A DNA stretch of 50,033 nucleotides from Pelagibacterium luteolum (GCF_900100665.1 NZ_FNCS01000022.1:1-50033); one strand, 5' to 3'. Shown: positions 26,557 through 35,402, counted from the stretch's first letter. Made by a program: numbers and translations. The notes: generated by a model from the sequence alone, not told the origin.

Positions 26557-28248
26557 TCAACTCCGTTTGGCTCGATGAGCAAAGGAGTCGCGACGGAAGC
26601 TAAAGAGCGCCGCAGGATCGACTTTTACGTCCACAACAGCTGGACGGCCACAGTTCAATGCGGCTTCGACTGCCTCACCGACTTCCGAAGCATGGTCGGC
26701 CCGGAAACCTGCGGCGCCGTACAACTCAGCCAGTTTGTCGTAGGGTGGGTTGACAATGTCTGCTCCAATATAGCGTTCATTGAAGAAATCCCGCTGGTAA
26801 GCTTTTTCCGCACCCCAACAGCCATTATTCATGACGACAGTAACAGTATTGATTCCATACTGAACCGCCGTGCTGAGTTCGGAAGCAGTCATGCCAAATC
26901 CCCCATCGCCCATAAGGCTGACGACTGGTCGAGAGGGATCAGCAACTTTGATGCCGAGACCGGCCGCGAACGAAAATCCAACCAGCCCGAAGTCTAGCGG
27001 AGTAAAAAGACTATTTGGATGCCAGTAATTCAATGCATCGGTAGCTTGCAGGCAAAGAGTACCCGCATCCATGGTGATGGCAGCGTTGTGCGGCAGTACC
27101 TTCCGAAGCGTCTTAAAAAGGCCTGAAGGCTGCAGCGGATCAGTCATAATGGCTGCGGCATCACGTTGCTCCAGATAAGCGCTGCGGTGCCCCTTGAACT
27201 CTGTAAGCCAATCGTCTGCCATCGAACGCTCAGAGCGCTTTTCCAGCTCATCCGTAATCTGCTGTGCAGCAAGCGCTGCGTCGGCCCATATTCCAATGGC
27301 CACAGGAAAGAACCGGCCAATCGCAGTTGGTTCAATTTCAACTTGAATGATCGCAGCTTCACGATTGATATTATCGTAGGAGTAGAACGTCGAATTGAAG
27401 CCTACTCGCGTACCCAGTGCCAGTATTACGTCAGCCCTCTTGACCAAATCGGTCGCAACCTGATTGCCTCTCGGCCCCATTTGCCCTGCGTTCAGGGGGT
27501 GCCCAAATGGGACCGCATCCCCGTGCCCAGGAGACGTCACGAGTGGCGCCCCTACTTTCTCGGCTAGAAGGCAAGCTGCTTCAGAAGCTCGCGCGTTTTT
27601 TACGCCTGCGCCAGCCAGTATTACAGGCCGCTTTGCGTTACCAAGTAGCTCCGCCGCCCTCCGGATGGCATCGGGCTGGCCTGCAGGCAGCACGTGGGGG
27701 CGATAGCCAGAGGGAGCGGGAGCATCCCCATACTCGGCAGTTTGAGCAAGGACGTTTCGCGGCAAGTTGACGACCACGGGACCCTTTCTCGGCGTTAGTG
27801 AGACGCGAAAGGCTTGCCGTAACATTTCCGGAACACGGGAAGTCTCTGTCACGGTCCAAGTCTTCTTGGTGATCGGTGAGAAGAGCGCCTGTTGGTCTAC
27901 TTCTTGAAAGGCATCTCGACCGGCATGCTGCGTTGACAGGGATCCAGCGATGGCGAGAACAGGGGAAAACGCGGCCGAAGCTTGAGCCAGACCTGTCACC
28001 AAATTAGTTGCGCCAGGGCCATTCTGCCCGGCCAGAACAACGCCTGCATTCCCCGTGACCCTTGCATAGGCATCGGCCATGTGTGTGCCAGTACGTTCAT
28101 CACGAACACCAATAAGGTTGATGTCCGGCGCATCGTACAGCGCATCGAACATTTCCATGGTCGCCGAGCCAATAAGCCCGAACACATGTTGCACATTCTC
28201 GACCTGCAGTGCCTCGACGGCCGCCTGCCCACCGGACTTGAGTCCCAT
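26557..28248 (-). CDS. Thiamine-diphosphate enzyme, acetolactate synthase superfamily (Xsc-like)
   Basis: This 563-residue ThDP enzyme has three domains. The activating glutamate is Glu51 (VRDERTGTHMADAYA). The cofactor-binding motif is MGDGGFGMTASE, running to VVMNNGCWG. Residues 74-79 read GQNGPG, a variant I associate with sulfoacetaldehyde acetyltransferase (Xsc) rather than the SGPG of acetolactate synthases. The substrate is nonetheless not proven. The ATG at 28248 follows AAAGGG; the same frame continues upstream only through IS remnants. It is first in a unit with the GMC and CMD genes. An operator-like site sits 59 bases upstream. Confidence 0.9.
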   Translation of the reverse strand: MGLKSGGQAAVEALQVENVQHVFGLIGSATMEMFDALYDAPDINLIGVRDERTGTHMADAYARVTGNAGVVLAGQNGPGATNLVTGLAQASAAFSPVLAIAGSLSTQHAGRDAFQEVDQQALFSPITKKTWTVTETSRVPEMLRQAFRVSLTPRKGPVVVNLPRNVLAQTAEYGDAPAPSGYRPHVLPAGQPDAIRRAAELLGNAKRPVILAGAGVKNARASEAACLLAEKVGAPLVTSPGHGDAVPFGHPLNAGQMGPRGNQVATDLVKRADVILALGTRVGFNSTFYSYDNINREAAIIQVEIEPTAIGRFFPVAIGIWADAALAAQQITDELEKRSERSMADDWLTEFKGHRSAYLEQRDAAAIMTDPLQPSGLFKTLRKVLPHNAAITMDAGTLCLQATDALNYWHPNSLFTPLDFGLVGFSFAAGLGIKVADPSRPVVSLMGDGGFGMTASELSTAVQYGINTVTVVMNNGCWGAEKAYQRDFFNERYIGADIVNPPYDKLAELYGAAGFRADHASEVGEAVEAALNCGRPAVVDVKVDPAALFSFRRDSFAHRAKRS

Positions 28249-28306
28249 CTTGCTACCCTTTGGCTGTTTTATGCATACCACGGAGCAATAGCTCACATTT
28301 CCAACA

Positions 28307-28316
28307 TTGTAAACAT
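28307..28316. promoter_or_regulatory. Candidate GntR operator, TTGTAAACAT
   Basis: One mismatch from TTGTNNACAA, 59 bases upstream of the Xsc-like gene. On the minus strand it is preceded by TTTTGTG at the same spacing as in front of the second ThDP gene (site at 34966), so 17 of 25 positions agree between the two promoters. On that strand it contains TACAAT, a possible -10. Confidence 0.5.
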
Positions 28317-28474
28317 TCTTGCGCACAAAATTGGATATGTTTGAATGTCGTTTTTTGTTGGGGCTGACTCGTCGCTGCGAAGCAATGAATCCTGAGAAAT
28401 TCACACTCACCCGCGAATGGTTTAATGAGGGCGCATGAAGGGCCTCAGTCGCTCCGTAAGCGCTTTGCCGGCCC

Positions 28475-28543
28475 CTATGCGGCGAGGCTTGACGATTGTT
28501 TGAAGGCCCATGACATGAGCTCTTCAATACGGCTTTTCGGGTG
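28475..28543 (-). pseudogene. Possible C-terminal scrap of an IS66 transposase
   Basis: A short frame ends with [19 protein letters not shown] followed by a stop, like the last 20 residues of IS66 TnpC proteins (SRIxELxPW). Nothing upstream in the frame supports it, so it would be a scrap left at the edge of the IS graveyard. Confidence 0.3.
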
Positions 28544-28599
28544 GCAGTCGAGCAAAGCCCGGTGGGTGCCCATGATTGGTCTGCGGGGTTCACTTCGTT

Positions 28600-29026
28600 T
28601 CGCAATGGTGCCGATTGGTGTTTCAGAAACAGGAATAACCGACATGGCGATCGCTCGAGCTTGCATCCGCAATGGGCCCGAGGGCGCTTCTTCAACGTTG
28701 TGGATCTGGTCAATAAGCTCGAGGCCGAGACACGCGCTGGAAGGCAGGGACGGCTGGCGGGGTATATGGGACGCAAGGACTTCGTCATTCTCGATGAACC
28801 CGGGTATCTCCCCTTCGCGCAGTCAGGCGGCCAATTTCTCTTCCATCTCATCAGTCGGCTTTACGAGATGACCTCCGTCATCGTCACCACCAACCTCACC
28901 TTCGGCGAGTGGCCGACGGTCTTCGGTGACGCGAAGATGACCACGGCTCTTCTTGATCGGCTCACGCACCACTGCGATATTGTCGAGACCGGAAACGACA
29001 GCTGGCGATTCAAGAACCGAGCATAA
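28600..29026 (+). pseudogene. istB: IS21-family helper ATPase IstB, frameshifted C-terminal remnant
   Basis: The 3' two thirds of an IstB ATPase are readable. The Walker A region is degenerate ([19 protein letters not shown]), with the lysine lost. A one-base frameshift near 28680 is followed by [15 protein letters not shown], then the Walker [15 protein letters not shown] and the conserved tail [18 protein letters not shown] ending with RFKNRA. The gene start and istA are missing. The C-terminal half is still well conserved, so the damage looks moderately recent. It is not part of the IS21 element at the right end of the window. Confidence 0.85.
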
Positions 29027-29149
29027 ACCGCACTCGGTACTGCACCGCGGGTCAACCGGCTGCGCAGCCCCTGACGTTGCCCCCATCTTTTATTCAGCGT
29101 GACGTAGACTCCGGTGCTTGTTTTGGCCCTTTTGAGCCGGGTGGAAGAC

Positions 29150-29604
29150 GGGAGCTGGCGTGGAGCTGGCGTGGAGCTGGCCATTGAGCGTAGCGCCAGA
29201 TTCCGTCGGTGGGTGAAGGTGGTGGCGTATTCGATCGGGGTGAGCCAGCTCAGCCTCGAGTGGGGGCGATTTCCCTTGTCGTCGGCCCGCCATTCTCGAA
29301 GGGCAATGCGGGCGTAGGAGAGGCTCGGGAACAAGGTCTCGTTGAGCATCTCGTCTCTGAGCTTGCCATTGAACGATTCAATGAACGCGTTCTACATCGG
29401 CTTTCCCGGTGCGATTTAATGCCAATCGACCTTGTGCCGATCAGCAAAGCCCAGAATGGCATTGGAGGTGAACTCGGTGCCGTTGCCGCTGACAATCATC
29501 TTCGGCTTTCCTCGCGTTGTCATGAGGGTCTCCAGCTCTCGGGCAACCCGCAGCCCTGCAGCGCCTGATGCCGGTGTTGTTTTTGCTTCCCGATCGGCGG
29601 GCAC
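29150..29604 (-). pseudogene. IS3-family transposase OrfB, C-terminal remnant with stops
   Basis: This is an rve-type transposase tail: LMTTRGKPKMIVSGNGTEFT, then FADRHKVDWH, stop, IAPGKPM, stop, NAFIESFNGKLRDEMLNETL, and LREWRADDKGNRPHSRLSWL. Two in-frame stops replace expected Tyr and Gln codons. The second catalytic Asp, normally in SDNGTEF, reads Gly. It is clearly inactive. Its upstream part is replaced by an IS4-family fragment at about 29570-29604. Confidence 0.85.
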
Positions 29605-29935
29605 TCCGTCATTGTCGCGTGCCGGATTGACAGCATGGCGCGCTGGTCCTTGCCCTGCGCATTGCGGAACTGAACTTCGTGGGTGCCGCTGGACTGCACC
29701 GCCGCCATCACTTTGGCAACGGTGGTATCCCCATCCTCCGCAAGGCGATTCACACAGCTCCGGACCAGGAAGCTGGTTTCTAGCTCCTCGGCCAGGCAGT
29801 AGAGTTCATAGATATCGCTTTCCCGGTCCCGGATATGTACGCAGCGCTCCGGCGCGCCCGTCAGTTCGGTAGACAGTTGCAAATTGTCGAGCCAGCGCAT
29901 GCTCTCTTTGCTTTCGAGGCGCTTACGTCGCTCCT
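29570..29935 (-). pseudogene. IS4-family (Tn5-like) transposase, internal fragment
   Basis: The frame reads SKESMRWLDNLQLSTELTG, CVHIRDRESDIYELYCLAEE, VRSCVNRLAEDGDTTVAKVM and TMTECPPIGKQKQ, as in transposases of the IS50/Tn5 branch of IS4. DRESDIYEL carries one of the catalytic aspartates. The N-terminal third and the C-terminal third with the catalytic Glu are absent. It abuts the IS3 remnant, so two elements were joined by insertion or deletion. Confidence 0.8.
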
Positions 29936-30237
29936 AACACTTGAGCAAAGATAGAGCTGGCAGAACGGGTTGAAGCTGCCACCAACCCGCCGTCGTGGCC
30001 TCGTTCGATGGGCTGGGTGGAATTTCAGAAGATCATTCAAGACTGCTTCGGGAACGACTCTCACCACGTTATATTACTAGTAGCGAGCAGCTCATGCAGC
30101 TGGACACCCGCAAAAATTGTTGTTTTGGTTGCCGTAGGAATGTCATCTCGGCTTGGGGCTCCGTTTTGGTGCCGCTCTCGGCGATTTCGGCTGCAGTCGA
30201 TCCCCCATTCGGGGCCTTTCCCGGTTTCCGGGCAGAG

Positions 30238-30552
30238 TCATCCCACGATCGCCCGCTTTTCATGAAAGACCAAGCGGTCGAAATTGTAGGCCAGGTTGGC
30301 GAGCGTGAGTTTTGCCTCCGCGCGCTTGATGCCAATGGTGCGGATGAACAGCCCGAATTTGTTCTTCTGGTGGGCGAACACATGTTCGACCTTGGCGCGG
30401 ATTGCAGACTTGGCGGCGTTGGCTCGTGCCATGGTTTTGGGCACTGGCTTACCCTTGGGCTTGCGCCGGTGATCGTTAAGGCTGAACAGCGACTGTGGAT
30501 CCATATCGGCACTCCCCCATGGTCCACCGAACTGAATCATGAAGTCGCTCAA
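30238..30552 (-). pseudogene. IS5-family transposase, C-terminal remnant
   Basis: This is a C-terminal piece of an IS5-type DDE transposase, with AAKSAIRAKVEHVFAHQKN and FIRTIGIKRAEAKLTLANLA followed by YNFDRLVFHE, the usual end of these proteins. The upstream portion (to about 30640) survives only as frame-shifted traces. No inverted repeats are evident. It lies directly behind the YeiH gene stop. Confidence 0.8.
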
Positions 30553-30652
30553 CAGGCCAGGGTTTTTGCGGGTGTCCAGCTCGGCTTTTCTCGTATCAGT
30601 GCCGACCTCGACATCCCGGGCAGGATGCGCGTGTGATCACCGAATGAACGAA

Positions 30653-31687
30653 TTACTTCACGGCAACGATTGCCGCCAATGCCAATGCCGCTGTAGGAAA
30701 CAGGACTATCACCAGCTTTCTTTTGTCCACTTGCATAAGCGCGTTCAAGGAAGTCTTGATACCCAAGGCTGAAATTGCCACTGCCAAAAATACCTGCGAG
30801 GCATTTTGCAGTCCAGTCAGCATCCATGTTGGAATATTAAACACACTGTTGACTACGGCCAAAGCAAAAAACGCGATCACGAAGAGAGGAACTGTAGCCA
30901 ATCTTCCCTTTCTCTCCTCTCTCGGCAATAGCAAGGCAACAGATATGAGGACGACCGGCAGTAGCGTTACCCTGAACAACTTGGTTACGGTAGCTGAATC
31001 ACCTGCTTCTTCCGAGATCGAATAGCCTGCTCCAACAACCTGCGCAACGTCATGGATCGTCGCACCAAGGAGAAATCCTAGTTCCGCATCCGAAAATCCC
31101 AGGAGACTGTAGAAGACTGGATATGCGACCATAGCGATAGTCGAAAGTGCCGTCACGGCAATTACAGTGAAGATAACATCATTCTCATCGCTCTTCTGAT
31201 TGGAAACAACCGCTGCAATCGCAAGAGCAGCCGAGGCTCCACAAATCGCAACAGCTCCACCGGCCAGCATCCCAAACCTCCAGCGTTGCTTAAGTATCCT
31301 TGCGGACAGCAAACCAAGCGCAATGGTAAAAACAACTAATGTCGCCACGGTCGACATGCCGGTAACACCGAACGACTGAAATTCTTCGACAGATAAACGA
31401 GCGCCGATCAGGGCCACCCCCAGTCGAAGTAACGTTTTTGCGCTAAAATCGATTCCCGCTTCAAAATTGCTCTCTTCTCTTAGCAAGAAATTGAAGGTCA
31501 TTCCGATCAGCAGCGCAAGCAACATAACGGGCGCGCCAAAGGCACCTTCAATGAAACTTGCTGCGCCAGCGACTGTGGCCGCGAGTAAAACGCCTGGCCA
31601 AATCAGACGCAACTGCTTGTGCCCTCTGGCCGCTTCGACGCAGATTCCGTTTTCCCGGTGCAGAATATCCAACCGCCCCTCCAACAA
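30653..31687 (-). CDS. YeiH/UPF0324-family membrane protein, putative sulfate/anion exporter
   Basis: This is a membrane protein of about 344 residues with ten or so hydrophobic segments. UPF0324 features include the repeated helix pairs LLRLGVALIGARLS, GGAVAICGASAALAIAAV and LGATIHDVAQVVGAGYS. The family is annotated as putative sulfate exporter and appears in sulfonate catabolic clusters. No ATG lies near the N-terminus. A TTG at 31687 or 31675 is the best available, and a GGAGGGG sits between them. It lies 72 bases after the aldehyde dehydrogenase gene, probably in the same unit, followed by IS debris. Confidence 0.85.
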   Translation of the reverse strand: MLEGRLDILHRENGICVEAARGHKQLRLIWPGVLLAATVAGAASFIEGAFGAPVMLLALLIGMTFNFLLREESNFEAGIDFSAKTLLRLGVALIGARLSVEEFQSFGVTGMSTVATLVVFTIALGLLSARILKQRWRFGMLAGGAVAICGASAALAIAAVVSNQKSDENDVIFTVIAVTALSTIAMVAYPVFYSLLGFSDAELGFLLGATIHDVAQVVGAGYSISEEAGDSATVTKLFRVTLLPVVLISVALLLPREERKGRLATVPLFVIAFFALAVVNSVFNIPTWMLTGLQNASQVFLAVAISALGIKTSLNALMQVDKRKLVIVLFPTAALALAAIVAVK

Positions 31688-31759
31688 TAAGTGTATTTTA
31701 ACTAGGGTGTTGTTCGAGACCGTTTGTCCGCACTTGCTCGTGCTGGTCGTCTTGTCCGC

Positions 31760-33196
31760 CTAAAAGGCGGTTGTGCTGACTACTTTGGGTTTAAGATATC
31801 CTTGAAGCATCTCGATGCCGCCCTCAGTGCCGTAACCACTGTCCTTCCATCCCCCAAAAGGTAGTTCCGGCAAATGGAAAGGAACATCGTTAACTCCAAC
31901 CATTCCGACCTGCAAATCAGCACAAACACGCTCTTGTCGACCGATGTCTTGCGTAAAGACGTAGCTGGACAACCCAAAATCCAACGAATTAGCGGCTTCA
32001 ATGACCTGATGTTCGCTAGAGAACCTATTAACTGGAGCCACAGGTCCAAATGGCTCGCTCTGCATCATACTGCAGTTTGGATCGACCTCTGAAAGGACGG
32101 TAGGCGGGTAGTACAGGCCCCTGTTCCCGATCCTGCTACCTCCGGAGTGTATTTTAGCACCCGATTCCGTAGCTTCAGCTACCATTTGCTCGATTGCATC
32201 CAAACGTCTGCGGTTGGCTAGTGGCCCCATGGTCGTTTGAGGCCGAAGCCCATCCCCAAGAACAATCTTATTGGCTGCCTCGGTGAATGACGTCAAAAAG
32301 CGATCATAGGCAGCGTCCTGCACGTAGAATCGTGTTGGTGCTACACAGACTTGCCCAGCGTTCACAAACTTCCTGGCTGCAAGATAGCGAGCAACTTTCT
32401 CCACATTCACGTCATCGAACACAATTGCCGCGGCATGCCCACCTAGTTCCATGGTAGCCGGTTTCATGTACTTCCCGGCCATGGATGCCAAGAGCTTGCC
32501 TACAGGGACAGACCCAGTGAAAGTTACTTTTTGGATATGAGGCGAGGCGATCAGATGGGAGGAAATTTTATCGGGAATGCCAAACACCAAATTTAATGCC
32601 AGAGGTGGCACCCCCGCATCCAAGAGGACCTCTATAAGTGCTACACAGGAGGTCGGCGTTTCTTCAGCTGGCTTCGCGACGCAAGTACAGCCCGCTGCTA
32701 GTAAGGCCGCAATTTTCTTGGCCAATTGAACAATGGGGAAATTCCATGGCGTAAATGCAGCAACTACCCCTATCGGCTCAAACCTGACTTGGAAAACGTT
32801 GCCGACACTCCGTCCGGCATGCACTCTATCATAAAGCCGCCGCGCCTCGCCTGCCCCCCATTCCAGAAAATCCGCCGCGCGACGAACTTCTGCGACTGCC
32901 TCCTGTAAAGGTTTACCTTCCTCTATCGTTATGCTACGTCCGACGTCCTCCGCCCTGCCTCTAAGTTGCCGGGCCGCGTCGAACAATATTGTCCCCTTGT
33001 CCCACGCAGGAACTTTGCGCCATTCACCAAGACCGACTTGAGCAGCTTCTATCGCTGTATCAAGGTCTTCGGCAGCAGCCACACAGACTTCGCCTACCAA
33101 CTCTTCTGTAGCGGGATTATAGACCGGTAATCGTTCACCAGAACTACCTTCTGTCCACTCCCCCGCAATAAACAGCTTCGCTAAACTGCTAGACAT
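31760..33196 (-). CDS. NAD(P)-dependent aldehyde dehydrogenase
   Basis: This 478-residue ALDH is of the succinate-semialdehyde/GabD-like group. The cofactor site is FTPWNFPIVQLAKKIA, the general base Glu lies in MELGGHAAAIV, and the nucleophile is the Cys in NAGQVCVAPTR. The C-terminal SEPFGPVAPV and PFGGWKDSGYG are intact. It oxidises an aldehyde to an acid; relatives act on succinic semialdehyde, glutarate semialdehyde and sulfolactaldehyde, so the substrate is open. It starts 18 bases after the upstream ThDP gene with AGGTGG before the ATG, and is co-transcribed with it. Confidence 0.95.
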   Translation of the reverse strand: MSSSLAKLFIAGEWTEGSSGERLPVYNPATEELVGEVCVAAAEDLDTAIEAAQVGLGEWRKVPAWDKGTILFDAARQLRGRAEDVGRSITIEEGKPLQEAVAEVRRAADFLEWGAGEARRLYDRVHAGRSVGNVFQVRFEPIGVVAAFTPWNFPIVQLAKKIAALLAAGCTCVAKPAEETPTSCVALIEVLLDAGVPPLALNLVFGIPDKISSHLIASPHIQKVTFTGSVPVGKLLASMAGKYMKPATMELGGHAAAIVFDDVNVEKVARYLAARKFVNAGQVCVAPTRFYVQDAAYDRFLTSFTEAANKIVLGDGLRPQTTMGPLANRRRLDAIEQMVAEATESGAKIHSGGSRIGNRGLYYPPTVLSEVDPNCSMMQSEPFGPVAPVNRFSSEHQVIEAANSLDFGLSSYVFTQDIGRQERVCADLQVGMVGVNDVPFHLPELPFGGWKDSGYGTEGGIEMLQGYLKPKVVSTTAF

Positions 33197-33214
33197 CTAA
33201 CGCCACCTTTCAGA

Positions 33215-34918
33215 CTACATTGGGATCGCAATATCCGACATTGGCCGACCGCACCTTCTTGGAATTTTGACGTCTAGCAAGCACGGGACTTTAGCAGCCA
33301 TTAACTCGTCAACGGCCGCATCAAGATCATTTTCGCTCTCGACGTGGATACCTTTTGCGCCGACTAGCTCGGCAAATCGGTCAAGACGATGGGTTGGCAG
33401 CAGGCACTGAACTGATTCTCCGAATTCTGCCTCCTGGAGTCGAAGTTCGACGCCCCAAGCAGAGTCATTTCCGACAACCAGTTTGATCGGGAGGTTGTTC
33501 TCGACCGCCGTACTCAATTCCCATGACGCCTGCGCAAAGCCGCCGTCCCCCATGAAAGCGACGATCGGATCGCCCGGGAACGCCAATTGCATCCCGATGG
33601 CCTGTGGCAATGCGGCGCCCAGCGTTCCCATGACACTTCCATCCATCAGGTGCCCGCGCTGGAGGGCCGGGAAGTAGGTACGCGGCCAATGAACGAAGTC
33701 GCCCACGTCGACGGTCATGCCGGTTCGGCTGGTAAAATGCCGCGCTAAACTGCGGCAGATCTGTAGTGGATGAACGCCTTCTGATGGCGCGAACCCCTTG
33801 GCAATGTCTTTCCAGTCACTCTGCGAGCTGGCATGAAGTTCACGTAGGCTCGCAATCCATGCTTCTGTAGCCGGCTGCCGCAGGTCTTCAACTAAATCTC
33901 CCAGTTCGAGCAATATCTTGCCAATATTTCCACAGATTACCACATCCGATGGACGGCAGACGCTGGAGCGCAATGGATCGTCCACGATCTGAATGATCTT
34001 AGCATTCGATTGGAAAAGGGGCGGCTTTCCAAATAGCGTGTGGAAGTCGAATGAAGTTCCCACTAGCAGAACGAGATCCGCATGTTCCACAGCACGAAAT
34101 GTCTTATTGAACCGCGGATCGGCGTAGCCGAAGCAAACCTCGCCGTCGTCGGGCACCAATCCTCGGGCCAGCTCCACCGTAAACAAAGGAATTCCCAACG
34201 ACTTGAGGGACGACTGCATATGTTCTGCACCGCTATCCCAGTGGGCTCCGGAGCCAACAATTGCCACCGGCGCCTTAGCCGAGCTGAGTAAAGACCGCAC
34301 TCCCTCCAAATCGTGAGAGACTGAGCGTATTTTGGCAAAGTTAGATTTTCTCGGGTGCGGCTCGAAAGACGCCTCGTAGCCACTCGCTCGCGCGTTGAAC
34401 ACGTCCACAGGAAACGACAGACTTACCGGCCCCGGGGTTGGTGAAACTGCGGCCATGTAAGCGCGATAGAGCATCTCGGGCACTAGCCGCACATCTGTGA
34501 CCTCTCGTGCGAACTTGGTGACAGGCTCAACAATTTGCTGTTGATGCAGAACTTGAGTCCCACCACGGTCACGCTTGTCAATGGGCGCCTGACCGGAGAT
34601 GACAATTACGGGAGAACCAGCACCATGAGCTACCGCCAGGCCAGTCACCGCGTTTGTGTGCCCCGGGCCCCCGGTAACGATAGCGACCCCGACCTCCCCC
34701 GTCGCGCGCGCCCAGGCATCGGCCATGTGAACTGCCGCGGTTTCGTGTCTGGTGCCTACAACTTCGATACCTACTTGCGAAAGGGCATTGAAAATCGCAT
34801 TCACCTGGTCGCCGCAGAGAGCGAAAACCCGAGAGATCTCCAGCGCCTTTAGCCCACCAGCGAGTAATTGTGCACCAGTTTGGGCGTTGTGCGCCTCCGT
34901 GGTTAGCTTCGCATCCAT
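33215..34918 (-). CDS. Thiamine-diphosphate enzyme, acetolactate synthase superfamily (second, distinct)
   Basis: This 567-residue ThDP enzyme is only distantly similar to the one at 26557. Glu59 (GTRHETAAVHMADAWARATG) is the activating residue. TGGPGHTN replaces the GQNGPG loop, and MGDGGFAQASWE to VVGNDSAWG binds the cofactor. No FAD-type acetolactate synthase features are obvious, and no small subunit gene is near. It could be a 2-hydroxyacid/acyl lyase, decarboxylase or carboligase. A strong GGAGGAACC precedes the ATG. It heads the unit with the aldehyde dehydrogenase and YeiH, and has a perfect TTGTNNACAA site 48 bases upstream. Confidence 0.9.
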   Translation of the reverse strand: MDAKLTTEAHNAQTGAQLLAGGLKALEISRVFALCGDQVNAIFNALSQVGIEVVGTRHETAAVHMADAWARATGEVGVAIVTGGPGHTNAVTGLAVAHGAGSPVIVISGQAPIDKRDRGGTQVLHQQQIVEPVTKFAREVTDVRLVPEMLYRAYMAAVSPTPGPVSLSFPVDVFNARASGYEASFEPHPRKSNFAKIRSVSHDLEGVRSLLSSAKAPVAIVGSGAHWDSGAEHMQSSLKSLGIPLFTVELARGLVPDDGEVCFGYADPRFNKTFRAVEHADLVLLVGTSFDFHTLFGKPPLFQSNAKIIQIVDDPLRSSVCRPSDVVICGNIGKILLELGDLVEDLRQPATEAWIASLRELHASSQSDWKDIAKGFAPSEGVHPLQICRSLARHFTSRTGMTVDVGDFVHWPRTYFPALQRGHLMDGSVMGTLGAALPQAIGMQLAFPGDPIVAFMGDGGFAQASWELSTAVENNLPIKLVVGNDSAWGVELRLQEAEFGESVQCLLPTHRLDRFAELVGAKGIHVESENDLDAAVDELMAAKVPCLLDVKIPRRCGRPMSDIAIPM

Positions 34919-34965
34919 CCGGTTCCTCCATTCACCTCGAAATCATTTCAGTCTAGTAAGCATTA

Positions 34966-34975
34966 TTGTTCACAA
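34966..34975. promoter_or_regulatory. Candidate GntR operator, perfect palindrome TTGTTCACAA
   Basis: ATTGTTCACAAT at 34965-34976 is fully palindromic around its central TC. It is the strongest of four related sites. It lies 48 bases upstream of the ThDP gene; on the minus strand TTGCAC and TTACTA, 17 apart, could be the promoter with the site in the spacer. Confidence 0.55.
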
Positions 34976-35237
34976 TGTGCAACACAAAAATGCACTGATG
35001 CTGGAGACAATTGCCCCTGAGCCTCACCGATGCGGTGGTCAGGTAAGACGTTTCCAAGGAAGCCTCCGGGTTTCGCGTTATCGGTGGAAGAGAACGTTTC
35101 CGTTGAACGAACGCCCTCAAAGGCGAGAGCATCTATGGCCAACGTCCGTGCCTAGTCTGTGCTCCACCGAACAAGTGTTCAAACAGATTTCACACGAGAG
35201 TTGATTTGGATCCGATACCGTACTAGGGTTGGCGGAT

Positions 35238-35323
35238 TCCGTTGGGGTGCCCCGCAAGGGGCTGAGAGGCTGAAAGGCTAACCCATCGAACCTGATCCGG
35301 ATTGTACCGGCGTAGGGAACGGA
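35238..35323 (+). promoter_or_regulatory. TPP riboswitch (THI element)
   Basis: Conserved THI-box elements occur in order: GGGGTGCC (35244-35251), GGCTGAGAGGCTGAAA, ACCC, GAACCTGATCCGG and TACCGGCGTAGGGAA. P1 is closed by TCCGTT (35238-35243) pairing with AACGGA (35318-35323). It lies about 80 bases before thiD and should switch off the thi operon when TPP is plentiful. No strong terminator stem is evident before thiD, so control of translation is more likely than attenuation. Confidence 0.97.
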
Positions 35324-35402
35324 GCGCGTAAGCCCCTTTGGCCATTCCGGTCTGTATTTGGGCACTGCCTTCTCCTTCCACGTGCTGGATGGAGAATGAA
35401 CC

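Noticed and set aside
28249-28851. A 201-codon upstream extension of the Xsc-like gene
   Set aside because: The extension runs antisense through the IstB remnant and the intergenic region and has no family similarity; the ATG at 28248 has its own ribosome site and begins the conserved domain.
35326-35402. A terminator between riboswitch and thiD
   Set aside because: No stable stem followed by a T-run could be found by eye.
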